Notes under the pieces: model-generated | Database searches by the model: none | The model's input: only the letters and a program-made list of their open reading frames with translations | What the model was told of the DNA's origin: nothing | Translations under genes and position numbers: made by a program | Part shown: one piece after another, positions 11,532 to 21,934 of the stretch | Layout of the letters: each line of letters begins with the position of its first letter | Numbering within the stretch: position 1 is the first letter of the stretch | Source: Trifolium pratense | Taxonomy: Eukaryota > Streptophyta > Magnoliopsida > Fabales > Fabaceae | Length of the DNA stretch: 64,000 nt | Direction: 5' to 3' | Assembly: GCF_020283565.1 (NCBI RefSeq) | Contig: NC_060060.1 | Location: 70,851,257-70,915,256 of the forward strand

Positions 11532-11731
11532 CAGAATCTTTCCCGACAACTTGTTATTGCTTAGGTCAACATATCATAGTGAGGTTAAATTATTCCAACA
11601 ATCAGGCAACTCACCCTTTAATTCATTGTTTGATAAATCCAAAATTCCCAAAATGTTATTAGGGTTACTTTTGCTGCAGATAAAGGGATCTAAATCTGAA
11701 AATTTATTATTGGAAAGATGCAACAACACAG
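11532..11731 (-). pseudogene. LRR receptor-like protein fragment (upstream part)
   Basis: On the minus strand this reads LLHLSNNKFSD, ILDLSNNELKGELPDCW and NNLTSL, then a stop codon, then YVDLSNNKLSGK. These are plant extracellular LRR repeats of receptor-like-protein type; the order matches the C-terminal repeats, with the LPDCW motif usual there. The in-frame TGA after NNLTSL and the loss of flanking repeats show a pseudogene. The fragment ends in the 41-bp block repeated at 10480-10520. Confidence 0.65.
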
Positions 11732-11734
11732 CAG

Positions 11735-11880
11735 GATACACACACACACGCGCAGGATTTGTATTAAAACAACAATATACACACAGGATTAACTCAATAT
11801 ACACGCAAGATTAACAACAACACAGCAGCAAAAACACAATATACACACACACACACACACACGCAGGATTTGTATTAAAA
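11735..11880. repeat. (AC)n-rich microsatellite block
   Basis: Repeated ACACAC runs, with CGCAGGATTTGTATTAAAA present twice (about 11750-11769 and 11862-11880), form a degenerate tandem array. From 11881 to 12235 I see no gene; a GTCGTCGCCGTCGACGG patch at 12003-12019 and A/G-rich text are present, but no supported ORF. Confidence 0.6.
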
Positions 11881-12235
11881 TTAAAAGAACCCTAACAACA
11901 ACAAGTAGCAATGTCAACCTCAACGATGAATCAAAAAATTAAAAGAAGAAGAATAAACTTACTTGAAGAGATGAACTCGTGCAATAATTTTTGGTAGCGG
12001 TGGTCGTCGCCGTCGACGGTGAGGAAGGAAAAGAGGGATGAACAAAAGAGGAAAATTAAGGAAGGAGATGGAAGGATAGGTCAAAATTGTGTGGTTACGT
12101 TGAAACTTCTGATGTGGTGGTAGGGTTGGTCTTCGCCGTCCTCGTCGGAGGGTGTGTCGAAGAAGGTGGAAGGTTAGAAGAAGGCAACAACAACTGAGTG
12201 AAAAAATTGTAAAATCCCTATATTAAAAAGGCAAA

Positions 12236-12407
12236 TGCTAAATAGTGCCCTCGGGGCACTTTTAAGCCCTTAAATAGTAAGCTTTTTATAGAATTTTTAT
12301 CGGAATGCGTAAAGTCAACGCATTGGAAATTGTAGTGTTTAACTTTTTGAATAAAAAGTTTCTTTAAATGGAATGCTTAAAGAGTGCCCCGGGGGCACTC
12401 GTTAGCA
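12236..12407. mobile_element. Small MITE with long self-complementary terminal repeats
   Basis: The left end TGCTAAATAGTGCCCTCGGG and the reverse complement of the right end TGCTAACGAGTGCCCCCGGG match over about 30 bp. Each terminal repeat also contains its own palindrome AGTGCCCnCGGGGCACT. No coding capacity. TIR style (TTGCTAAC-type) resembles the element at 48794-49082. Superfamily is not certain; a target duplication was not identified. Confidence 0.65.
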
Positions 12408-12554
12408 ACACCCATTAAACAATTAATACATTTGGGGTTAATTTGCAAATATTTAAAATAGTAGTAATTAAATGACATTTTCAAAACTAATGTCACATCA
12501 GATGGGTTGAGTAGCCCATTCTCATGAAATGGGTAGATAAGAATTTGTCAGTAA

Positions 12555-12621
12555 AGAAACATGATAATGAACAAAAAGATAATGATCCTTCCACATATTT
12601 AATGCATCATAAGTCATATAA
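12555..12621 (+). repeat. Left half of dispersed repeat family, copy A (split by the Harbinger element)
   Basis: AAACATGATAATGAAC...CATATTTAATG...CATAAGTCATATAA matches 19270-19340 (copy B) with few differences. The sequence resumes at 18965 after the transposon. 12408-12554 holds no gene that I can see. Confidence 0.7.
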
Positions 12622-12997
12622 GACTATGTGCAATGGTGGTGTTGAATGTATATTCAACTGCATAATGTGTGTTGAAACCATTGGAGCAGCCATGTTGAAT
12701 CTGAGCTGGATGAAAGAGGAGATGAAAATTTTCAACTCAGTTGAAACTGACACGGGGGGACAGCTGGCGCGCTTCCATTTGCCCAAGACAGGCGCGTGTG
12801 GCACACGCGCCGACAAACCGCGTGAAGAAGCATTGGACGCAGAGAGAGAAACTTTGTTTGGATAAAGCAGGCCACGTGGCTGCTGCTGATTGGTCCGGTG
12901 GATTTTTATGATTTTTATCCTTTGAACTCAATTATTTCATTGAAAATTAATTTTTTATTTTTTAATTTTTATACCAAAATTCGTGAATTTTTTTTCT

Positions 12998-13009
12998 CTA
13001 CAAATAGAG
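12998..13009 (+). promoter_or_regulatory. TATA-like box upstream of Harbinger ORF1
   Basis: CTACAAATAGAG lies about 115 bp before the ORF1 ATG, followed by a plausible leader. It is weaker than the transposase TATA box. Confidence 0.4.
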
Positions 13010-13123
13010 ACTTGGTTCATTTCATTTGGACACAGAAAAAAAAACCAAATTTTTCACTATCTTTATCTATTATTAACTTTCTAATTAGTCTTTCTTTTGA
13101 AGTTTTAACCTTTTTTTAGTGAA

Positions 13124-14218
13124 ATGGATCCCAACAATTCTTCTAATTATCCCAACAATTCTCAAAATCCCAACAATTCTCAAAACTCCAACAATTATCA
13201 AAACCCCAACAATTATCAAAATCCCAACAATTATCAAAATTCAAATCAATTTTTCAATCAATATCCTCAAAACACACCTAATTTTGGTTTAACACCAAAT
13301 TTCAACCAATCATCCTTTGTTCCAAATTTTCATCCATATTATGGAACTATGCTGAGAAATCCATCTCAAACACCCCCGTTTAATGGTTACATGCCGATGG
13401 TTAATGAAAATTTTTCGAGTGGTGGTACAACTAACTTTCCCGAATTTTCAACACAATTAACTATTGTTAATGAAGATTCAACTCCTGTGAGCAAGAAAAA
13501 CCATCAACCATCATGGAACACTGAACAAAATTTGGTGCTAATTAGTGGGTGGATCAAATTTGGAACAAGCAGTGTTGTCGGGAAAAACCAGAAAGGTGAA
13601 ACATATTGGGGTCAAATTGCTGACTATTGTAATGAGCATTGCTCATTCGATCCTCCGCGTGATGGAGTTGCATGCCGAAACCGTTTTAATTATATGAACA
13701 AAATACTGGGTAAATGGATTGGCGCTTATGATGGCGCTAAGCGTCTCCAAGGAAGTGGTTGGTCCGAGAATGATGTTTTGGCAAAAGCGCAGGAAATATA
13801 TGCATGTGGGAAGAATGTTCGGTTCACTTTAATGGAAGAATGGAATGCTCTCCGTGATCAACCACGTTATAGTAGTCAAGTAGGATCTGGAAGTAGTGGA
13901 TCTAAGAGATCTCACGAGAGTGATGCATGTGGCTCAAACTCTGTAGGATCTAGTGCTCGTCCTATAGGTAGGGATGCAGCCAAAAAGAAGGGAAAAAAGA
14001 AAGCTTCCACACCCACAGAGGTGGTGGACAAAGAATGGGATACTTACATGAAAATGAGGGAGAAAGAGGTGGAACATTTGGCAATGGTAGTTTCCAATCA
14101 ACAAGAGAAAAACAGACTTAAGAAAATGAAAATGTATCTGAAGTTAAGTTCTGATGAGAATCTCGATGACCGGAAGAAAGCCATGTTGGACACATTGGCC
14201 CAAGAACTGTTTCCATAA
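13124..14218 (+). CDS. Harbinger ORF1, Myb/SANT-like DNA-binding protein
   Basis: The 364-residue protein opens with an Asn/Pro-rich region made of PNNSQN/PNNYQN repeats (residues about 3-45). A trihelix/Myb-like domain begins near residue 126: W128 in PSWNTEQNLVLISGW, YWGQIADYCNEH, and RNRFNYMNKILGKWIGAY. A basic Lys-rich stretch (KKKGKKK, near 287) looks like a nuclear signal, and the C-terminal part is a charged coil. In PIF/Pong elements this protein partners the transposase and helps to bind the ends. Such ORFs are often misannotated in plants as glutathione S-transferase T3-like. The ATG at 13124 is the first in frame. No lesion is seen. Confidence 0.85.
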   Translation: MDPNNSSNYPNNSQNPNNSQNSNNYQNPNNYQNPNNYQNSNQFFNQYPQNTPNFGLTPNFNQSSFVPNFHPYYGTMLRNPSQTPPFNGYMPMVNENFSSGGTTNFPEFSTQLTIVNEDSTPVSKKNHQPSWNTEQNLVLISGWIKFGTSSVVGKNQKGETYWGQIADYCNEHCSFDPPRDGVACRNRFNYMNKILGKWIGAYDGAKRLQGSGWSENDVLAKAQEIYACGKNVRFTLMEEWNALRDQPRYSSQVGSGSSGSKRSHESDACGSNSVGSSARPIGRDAAKKKGKKKASTPTEVVDKEWDTYMKMREKEVEHLAMVVSNQQEKNRLKKMKMYLKLSSDENLDDRKKAMLDTLAQELFP

Positions 14219-14333
14219 TTAATTTCAATCAATGTAGTGTTTGCTTTAAATATTTGTCTGTAGTGTTTGCTTCAATTATTGTGATTGAATAAGTCAGTGT
14301 AGTCTTTGTTTTAAGTATTTGTACTACGTGTTT

Positions 14334-14422
14334 GCTTTAATTATTGTATCCACCACCCAACTTGCTTTAATTATTGTGTCCACTACCCAACTTGCTTTAA
14401 TTATTGTGTCCACCACTCAATT
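14334..14422 (+). repeat. Three short tandem units between the two Harbinger genes
   Basis: TTTAATTATTGTGTCCACC-like units followed by ACCCAACTTGC occur three times with a period of about 32 bp. The rest of 14219-14484 is an AT-rich spacer with no ORF. Confidence 0.55.
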
Positions 14423-14484
14423 CTTATCTGATAATTAACTCTATACAATAATTATTTGAAATCCGTCAGTGGACCAAATTGAAT

Positions 14485-14494
14485 CTATATATAG
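14485..14494 (+). promoter_or_regulatory. TATA box of the Harbinger transposase gene
   Basis: CTATATATAG is 65 bp before the transposase ATG; a leader of about 35-45 nt would result. Confidence 0.55.
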
Positions 14495-14558
14495 GGACTC
14501 ATCCATTTATGTATCAATATCCTAAATCTCACCCAATCTACTTCCAATATCACAAACA

Positions 14559-15112
14559 ATGGATCCATCAAGCGATGATTTTGATGTCGCAGCCTACTTG
14601 CAAAATCGTGAAGTTGAAGACACTTATGTACTCAACCGATTTAGAGAGCGTCGGAAAAAAATATTGGAAGATGGTGCACCTCGTAGTAGAAAATATGTCA
14701 ATAGAGATCATCCAGCTGCAAACCAAAGACTAATTGACGACTACTTTGCCGATGAGCCTACATATGACGATGCAATGTTTCGTCGTCGGTACCGCATGCA
14801 AAAACATCTTTTCCTTCGAATCGTTGGGGACCTTTCAAGTAGTGATAACTACTTCACCCAGCGAGCTGATGCTGCCAAGAAAGAAGGTATATCACCTTTA
14901 GCAAAATGTACCACAGCAATGCGAATGTTAGCATACGGTATGGCAGCAGATGCGGTCGATGAGTACATCAAAATAGGAGGTACTACTGCATTAGAGTGCT
15001 TACGTAGATTTTGTAAAGGAATCATACGATTGTATGAGCAAGAGTATCTCAGAGCACCAACCCAAGATGACCTGCAAAAAATACTACATGTAAGTGAACT
15101 ACGGGGGTTCCC
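14559..15112 (+). pseudogene. Harbinger transposase, N-terminal part, fused to CACTA coding sequence
   Basis: The frame encodes the N-terminal helical region of a plant PIF/Harbinger (DDE) transposase: MDPSSDDFDVAAYLQ, RDHPAANQRLIDDYF, FRRRYRMQKHLFLRIV, and then the part ending HVSELRGFP. In intact relatives this is followed directly by the catalytic GSIDCMHW block, found here at 17791. Instead the frame runs on into CACTA-derived codons (SDIEAEEAHIEKG) and stops at 15165-15167, making a chimeric open frame of 202 codons. Translation product would lack all catalytic residues. Confidence 0.85.
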
Positions 15113-17098
15113 TTCTGATATAGAAGCGGAAGAAGCTCATATTGAAAAAGGTGTAAATTATAAATAATTTCATTTTTTACAATTTATTTTATGTAAACAT
15201 AATTTTTTATGTTTTTATGTCTTATGTTTTACTTGTAGAAGTTGAACCTAAAAAAAAAAGAGGCCCAACAAGAATGTTAGATGTATGGGATATGGATGAT
15301 GATGATGTCATAATTGTTAATTTGGATAAATATGGTCGACCCATTGGTAAGGAAGGGGGAATTCTTAATCGTTTCATAGGAAGTATGGTTCGAAGGAAAC
15401 AATTTGCTCCCATCAAATACACATCTTGGAAAGAGATGCCCTTAAAGCAAAAATCTGCTATGTTGAAAAAAATTGAGGTATTATAATTTTATATTTAAAT
15501 CATGATGTATCAAAATTATTATTATCACTTATTTTATGTTATATTTGTTTAACATTTCTCTCTTTGTTTAGTCCAAATTTGAGTTCATTCCTCCTATAAA
15601 TGACACAACAAGGGAAATGTTGAAATCTGAGTTGAACGACAAGTGGAAACAATGGAAGACCGATTTAAAAGGAAAGGCATATGATCCAAGTAAAACAGAA
15701 GAAGAAGTTGCATCTGTTGTACCAGATAGTAGGGTTGATCCCGATCAATGGAGAGAATTGGTTCATCATTGGTTTTCTGAAAAAGCCCAAGTAAGTTAAA
15801 TTGAAATAGATTCTTTCATAACATGAACTATATTTTAACCATGGTTTCTTCTCTTGACTAATATTGTGTTGTATAAATTGTAGAAAATAAGTAAAATTAA
15901 TAGACAAAATCGTGCTAAGTTTGAAGATGTTCATCATCTGGGTACAAAAAGTCTCCCAATATTTATTGATGAAAAGGTTTGTATATTTTTGAACTTTTTA
16001 TTGAGTACATTGTACTTATAATACAAATTACCTATAATCTTGTTTGTTTGGTTTTAGAAAAAAAAAGGCAATGGAGTATCACCCAAACGTAAAGAGATTT
16101 ACATTGATACTCGTACCCGTAAAGATGGTTCAATTGTTAGTGAAAAAGCTTCAAGAGTGATTGTAAGATTTTCTTTCATTCGCACCTAGTTGATTATCAT
16201 GCCTCATAAGGTTTTCTGGTTTATGCCTTTTGGCTTTGTTGGTGTGCCTTATATTTTTCTGGTTTTGGCCTTCTCATTTGTTGCCTTCTGTTTGGGCCTT
16301 CATCATATTGTAGTTATTGAATTTCCAGGATTTAGAATGCTCCCTACTCCTTGAACAGGTGAAAATAAGTGGGTTTGAGCAGTTCGGTTCACACAGTTTT
16401 GGTTGGGTTATTTGGGTTTGGTTCAGGTTTGTGGACTGTATGAAATTACAATTCAGTTAGTGAACCAACATTAAAGCTTTGGTTTTCAGTTTTTGTGAAA
16501 TGCCATGATTCAACCTGTGCAATGCCTTGACTTGACTCAATTGTAATTAGTACTAATTAGTGTCAATATTTAGTATTGTTTTGCTATTGATTCCATGATT
16601 TATCATATGTTTTAGGAAGAACTAAAGAAACATGATAATGAGGTTGAAACATCTCAATCGGTCCAAGAGATACAAAGTCACATGCCTTGGATGGATGATA
16701 TATATTCCAAAGTACAAGGACCTGAAAAAAGAGGACCAGTGCGTTGTATGGGCAAGATTCCCAAACCCAAAAAATTGAAAGCTTCTTTGTCCGAAAATCA
16801 AGAGTTACGCGATAAAGTTAAGCAAATGCAAGAACAACAAAACAATACAAATGCGGTGTTGGTAAATGTGTTGTCATTGATTCAAAATCGATTTTCTGGA
16901 GAAGATGTGAATGACATTTTACGAGCTGCAAGACAGGTATATTTTATTTTACACTTTGAGCTCATATTTTGAATATTATGAAAACGTCAATTAAATTGAT
17001 TTCCTAAATTTGTTTTCTTTTATTTTCTATAGGTTACTGATTCTTCTAGTTCCCCTAACCAAACGGATTCTCCGAATCCATACACTAACGAAGATTAA
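15113..17098 (+). CDS. En/Spm-type plant transposase (Ptta/TNPA-like) gene, 5' partial, seven exons
   Basis: Exons deduced from GT-AG borders and frame: to 15150, 15239-15477, 15572-15790, 15884-15976, 16058-16162, 16616-16936 and 17033-17098 (stop TAA). Text includes KKKRGPTRMLDVWDMDDDD, PIGKEGGILNRFIGSMVRR, WKEMPLKQKSAMLKKIE and WRELVHHWFSEKAQ, the usual core of the plant transposase family found in En/Spm elements, followed by a charged coil (KLKASLSENQELRDKVKQMQ) and a Ser/Pro tail ending PNPYTNED. The protein family is thought to bind subterminal repeats. The start codon and first part are lost. Intron 5 (16163-16615) is long. Exon borders are predictions. Confidence 0.75.
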
Positions 17099-17524
17099 AG
17101 AGAGAAAACGTATATTGTGTTCTGGGTTCTTTGCTGTCCTGTTTGGCTGGTTTTGGGGGCTGCTACTATCTAGTTGGATTCCGTTGCAAGTCCGTTTCAG
17201 ATTATTGTTTGGTAGGGATGACATACACATGTATTTTGGTGGTTGGTAGTTTTTCGATTTGTAGTTTTAGGGTGAATTACAAGCAAACAGTGGCTGTCAT
17301 GTTGCTTTCAAGTTGTACTAATTTTATTTAACTTTAAAAAATTTGGTGCAATTTCAATTTTGGAGATTTTTCTAGTTAACATTGTTTTGGTGTTTTAATA
17401 TACTTTGTTAGTTTAAGATGTTTGCAAGACTTATTAGTTTTTTAATATAGTCTGCAAATTTTTGTTATTACTAAAAAAAAGTACCTATTATTAAAAAAAA
17501 AATGTTCCAAAAAAAAAATTCTGC

Positions 17525-17786
17525 CAAACATATACCCACGGACAAATGCGTTGGTATTGTGATTTTCTTATTATCGATTGCCGTGGGTATAGGTATGAGA
17601 TTTTGACCAACAGCCTTAAATACCCGTAGCTATAGGCTATTGCAACCGCGTATTGCCGTGGGTATAGCGAAGCAAAGTACACGGAAAAAAACTGCCGTTG
17701 GTGTAGGTTTTTTGGCCTATACCAACGGTTTTGGGACCATTACCTACGGGATTTTGCCGTGGCTATAAGTCAAATTTCTTGTAGTG
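17525..17786 (+). repeat. CACTA subterminal repeats and right terminus
   Basis: Variants of GCCGTGGGTATAG / ACCCACGG / GCCGTTGGTGTAG occur at least six times in both orientations between 17530 and 17768, as expected of En/Spm subterminal binding arrays. The terminus proper is TTTCTTGTAGTG (17775-17786). 17099-17524 is AT-rich with no supported ORF. Confidence 0.75.
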
Positions 17787-18517
17787 TTGGGAGTATTGAC
17801 TGCATGCACTGGGAGTGGAAAAATTGTCCTAAAGCATGGGAAGGTCAATTTACTAGGGGGGATAAGGGAACCACCACAGTTATTCTTGAAGCAGTTGCAT
17901 CTCATGATCTATGGATCTGGCATGCCTTTTTTGGATGTCCGGGAACGTTGAACGACATAAACGTTCTAGACCGTTCACCTGTTTTTGATGACGTGGAACA
18001 GGGAAAGACTCCAAGTGTGAATTTCTATGTGAATCAACGTCCCTATGATATGACATACTATCTAGCCGATGGTATCTACCCTTCTTATCCAACTTTCGTC
18101 AAATCTATTAGACTTCCTCAAAGTGAACCCGATAAGTTATTTGCAAAATATCAGGAGGGATGTCGGAAGGACATCGAACGTGCATTTGGAGTGCTTCAAG
18201 CTCGATTTAAAATCATCCGTGAACCAGCTCGCTTGTGGGACATAGCCGATCTGAGTATCATCATGAGGTCTTGCATCATATTACATAATATGATTGTTGA
18301 GGATGAGCGAGATTCATATGCTCAACGTTGGACCGATTTTGAGCAGTCTGAGGAAAGTGGATCTAGTGCACCGCGACCATATTCAACCGAGGTATTACCC
18401 GCTTTTGCAAATCATGTGCGTGCTAGATCTGAGTTCCGTGATCAAAAAGCTCATCACGAATTGCAAGCAGATCTAGTGAAGCACATATGGACCAAATTTG
18501 GAATGTTTCAGGATTAA
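17787..18517 (+). pseudogene. Harbinger transposase, catalytic C-terminal part
   Basis: The frame carries the DDE nuclease domain: first Asp in GSIDCMHWEWKNCPKAW, a conserved block FFGCPGTLNDINVLDRSPVF, second Asp in YYLADGIYPSYPTFVKSI, and the Glu in KDIERAFGVLQARF. The tail LQADLVKHIWTKFG is usual for this family. It lacks a start because the CACTA insertion cuts it off from residues 1-185. Joined length would match a family protein of about 430 residues. Downstream to 18964 is the AT-rich 3' end of the transposon. Confidence 0.85.
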
Positions 18518-18964
18518 AGATGATTTGTTTCGTATTTGTGTGTTGTTTCGTATTTTAAGTTAGTTTGCATTGTATTAATTACGTAACTTGTGTGTTGTAT
18601 TGCATTTTAAGTTAATTTGTATCGTACTAATTACATTATTTGTGTGATGTATTGCATTTTAAATTAAGAAAATAAAAAAAAATATTTAAATAAATTTTGT
18701 TAAGTGTCTTATTTTAATTTAATTTTAATCGATAATTATAATGTTATTTAATCATAAAAACAAAAATTAAAATTTAAATAATAATATGAAATAGAAAGTG
18801 GTGGGGTAGAGAAAGTGGTGGGGTATGGTGTTGAATATAAAAACCATTGGAGAGGGTAAAAGTTGAATGTGTGTTGAATGATTAAGTGGAAGAAAGAGAA
18901 AATGATGTGGAGTGAAAAAGTGGGTGTTGAATATTTTTTGGTGTTGAAACCATTGTGGGTAGTC

Positions 18965-19178
18965 TAAGATGTCTCACGCCTTAATTTAATGAAGGCATAG
19001 AAATTTGGAAACTTTTTTTTTTGGTACATAGAAATTCGGAAAATTTACAAACTTAAAAAAAAAGGTTTATCTAATACTATGTAATATTGCAAAGCAACCA
19101 ATAAATAATAATTTTTTATTGAACAATAAAAATTAAAATATTTATTAAAAAATTATACATTTAATATAAAATCCACAT
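18965..19178 (+). repeat. Right half of dispersed repeat family, copy A
   Basis: After the TAA target duplication the text GATGTCTCACGCCTTAATTT, then AATGAAGGCATAGAAATT, continues the repeat interrupted at 12621. It matches 19341-19520. Confidence 0.7.
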
Positions 19179-19214
19179 CTTAATTAGGGACGGAGAGAGT
19201 AGTAAGTTTTTAAT

Positions 19215-19520
19215 GTGACAATAAACAATTGATTAGAACATCAATAGAAATGAGCGGAGAAATAGGTAAAGGAACATGTTAATGAACAAAAAGACACTTA
19301 TCCTTCAACATATTTAATGATTCATAAGTCATATAAGGTGCCTCACACCTTAATTTAATGAAGGCATAGAAATTTGGAATTTGTTTTTGGTGCATAGAAA
19401 TTCGGAAACTTTACCAACTTTAAAAAAATGACAATTTATGAAAAGCAATCAAAAATAGTAATTTTTTATTGAAAAATAACAATTAAAATATTTATAAAAA
19501 ATTTTACATTTATTATAAAA
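19215..19520 (+). repeat. Dispersed repeat family, copy B (unoccupied Harbinger site)
   Basis: Contains AACATCAATAGAAATGAG, ACATGTTAATGAACAAAAAG, CATAAGTCATATAAGGTGCC and CCTTAATTTAATGAAGGC. It is collinear with copy A but has a single TAA where A holds the 6.3-kb transposon. Related copies are at 21935 and 51965. Unknown type; no ORF. Confidence 0.7.
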
Positions 19521-20162
19521 AGGAGATAAAAATAGGGGATTAGAAGTGCTATTTTGAAAATTAGGAGGTCAAAATCGTAACTTTCTAAAATTTAGAGGAC
19601 TAAAAGTACAATTAATCCAATAAATTTTCAGTATATTAAAATCCACCTTCGGCTGAATTTCCTTTATTGTATATCGAAATGATGAACATTATCAATTACT
19701 TCGTACTCCATAGTACACCTGTGTGTCTGTGATTCATAAAATAATAACAAATTAAAGCGCACACAAAAAAAAACTACAATATATTATATAACGTACAGTC
19801 AAAGGTTAGCCCGTGTCATGCACGAGATTATTTTCTTTTTTAATATTATTTATGTGTTTATTTTGATATATTATTTGAGTAATTTGGTTTAAAATTCTAC
19901 GATAAAATTAAGATAGATTTCGCATGATCAAGGTTTAACGATGTTACAAGATAGAGCGAGATCAAAACTATTATTTCGCTTTTCGTTCTACACTATTAGA
20001 AGATAGACTCATTATCTTATATTCATCATCGGGACTATATAGTGACCCTATAAATATAAAATAATTATAATCTCGATTCTCAAATGAAAATTTAATTAGT
20101 TAAGGATGATTTTAATAGTGGGTAGAAAGTACTCTGCATTTCTCATTCTACACAAGTTAGAG

Positions 20163-20169
<7 letters not shown>

Positions 20170-20243
<74 letters not shown>
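20170..20243. repeat. Compound microsatellite (TC)n(TG)n(TA)n
   Basis: Consecutive runs of TC, TG and TA dinucleotides. A second (TC)n run is at 20512-20534 and a third near 21137-21160. The text around each (GAGATTCTCTCTCTC, preceded by AATTAGT...) is related, so they sit in diverged copies of one larger unit across 20090-21420. No gene is seen in 19521-20169. Confidence 0.8.
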
Positions 20244-20541
20244 CTCTCCCACATGATACTTTTTATTTTTCTAATAATATTTATTTTCTTATGTTTTTTT
20301 TTTACTTTTGAAGTTGTCTATTTAATTTTTCATTTTATATTATTTTGAATGTTGTATATATTTTTCTTTCAATTGTTTATGAGATTGATTTTATTTAATT
20401 TACTTGAGTACGAAAATACGATATATATTTAAAGATGTTACAGAGGCATAGTGGGGTGGAAAATACTCCCTCATTCCTTGTTCCCCGTTCAACAAAACTA
20501 AGAAATTTTCTCTCTCTCTCTCTCTCTCTCTCTCATATCTA

Positions 20542-20853
20542 TCTCCCAGGAATCTCTAGAGACTCCATCAATAAAAAATAATTGTAAATTTTATACGATT
20601 TTTCAAATGAATATTAACATAATTTGATCATTGTACCACAAAGAAGCATTTTTCAATGGTGATCGTCATATGAAAAAATCTATGTATGGATCTCCACTCT
20701 CCCAGGAATCTCTAGAGACTCCATCAATAAAAAATAATTGTAAATTTTATACGATTTTTCAAATGAATATTAACATAATTTGATCATTGTACCACAAAGA
20801 AGCATTTTTCAATGGTGATCGTCATATGAAAAAATCTATGTATGGATCTCCAC
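20542..20853 (+). repeat. Exact tandem duplication, unit 156 bp
   Basis: TCTCCCAGGAATCTCTAGAG through TATGGATCTCCAC occurs at 20542-20697 and again at 20698-20853 without a difference that I can see. Part of the unit has a diverged relative at 21191-21215. 20854-21934 otherwise shows no gene. Confidence 0.85.
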
Positions 20854-21934
20854 TCACATTGATAAATTAGCATTCCTAAAACGGTTTGAACGAAGTTTAT
20901 GGAAAACTTAAGATTAGAATTATAAAAAAATTCCATAGATTATAAAAAATTAAAATTATATTAATTTATTTTAGATTTCCCATGGATTTTATTGGCTGAA
21001 TGTAATCTAGTGAAAGTGCGATGGACACAAAATATGGAAAAATTCCCGTGGTCGAAATTCAAATTTTAATTAGTCAATGTGTATTTATAATAGTGGAGTG
21101 AAAATTATTTCTCATTTCCTATTATATACCAATGAGAGATTCTCTCTCTCTCTCTCCCTCTATTTCTATCTCTTTCTCGTTTTTGTTACAGGACTCTATA
21201 GAGACCCCATCAATAAATATCAATAAAATTCTGTATTTTTTTTTAATGAATATCAATAAAATTCTCGTGCGCAGTTATCACTATCTTCTACTTACACTTT
21301 TTATCATTGGGGATCATTTTTCATCGTGCTAAATAAAATTTTGAAGAAGTGATTCCCGTGATTAAATATGAAAATGTGTTTTATTCAAATTTTAATTAGT
21401 GGTGCTAAGCAGGAAACATCACGCTAATTTTACTTGAGGGCGAGAGTTCATCTCCCTTTGGCCCTAGTTTTCTTATTTTTTATTTTTTATTTTTTGTTCC
21501 TTTTCCTTTAAAAAAAACCATGTTAAATACCCAAAGTTCTAACCCATGCAAAACATGTTCAGAAGCTACTAATCCATTGACACTTTTTCATAAAAATAAA
21601 AACTTCGTTTTTTTTTACATAAAAATTGGTTTTTATTGATATATATATATATATAATGGAATCTTTGTATTATTTTGTGGATATAACAAACTTTTAGAAA
21701 AATATGGATTTGGGAAAATCATAGTTTTATGATAAGAATCATATTAAAAGAACCTAAAGAAACGGACCTAAGATTTTTCCTATTGAATATTTGGTCATAA
21801 GGGAAAAGCAGCATTGTCCATATAGCAGTAAAGAGTGATATAGTAGTGTCAGAAAATTTTGAAAAAAGGGAAAAGCAACGGTGTCGGTGTAGCAATAATG
21901 AGTGATGTAGCAGTGTCTTATATATTTTACCACT

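Larger units (their letters stand above)
15113..17786 (+). mobile_element. CACTA (En/Spm) element, 5'-truncated, nested in the Harbinger transposase
   Basis: The right end reads TTTCTTGTAGTG, the inverse of the CACTACAAGAAA terminus of CACTA elements, and abuts the resumed transposase. Internally it carries a spliced En/Spm-type gene and subterminal repeats. No CACTA start is present at the left junction, where the transposase reading frame passes straight into a CACTA exon. The 5' terminus, its subterminal repeats and the DDE transposase gene (TNPD-like) are therefore deleted. The left edge is placed where similarity to Harbinger stops, within a few bases. Confidence 0.8.
12622..18964 (+). 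mobile_element. PIF/Harbinger DNA transposon, interrupted by a CACTA element
   Basis: It is flanked by TAA at 12619-12621 and 18965-18967, the 3-bp target duplication of this superfamily. The left end GACTATGTGCAATGGTGG and the reverse complement of the right end GACTACCCACAATGGTTT share the GACTAnnnnCAATGG terminal repeat. It encodes the two proteins expected: a Myb/SANT-type ORF1 and a DDE transposase. A paralogous unoccupied site at 19320-19350 confirms both ends. Without the CACTA insert the element would be about 3.7 kb. The transposase is split and 5-10 bases may be missing at the break, so this copy is not autonomous. Confidence 0.9.

Noticed and set aside
12524..12931. ORFs at the left end of the Harbinger element
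   Set aside because: They run across the TIR and repeat boundary and have no similarity to known proteins.
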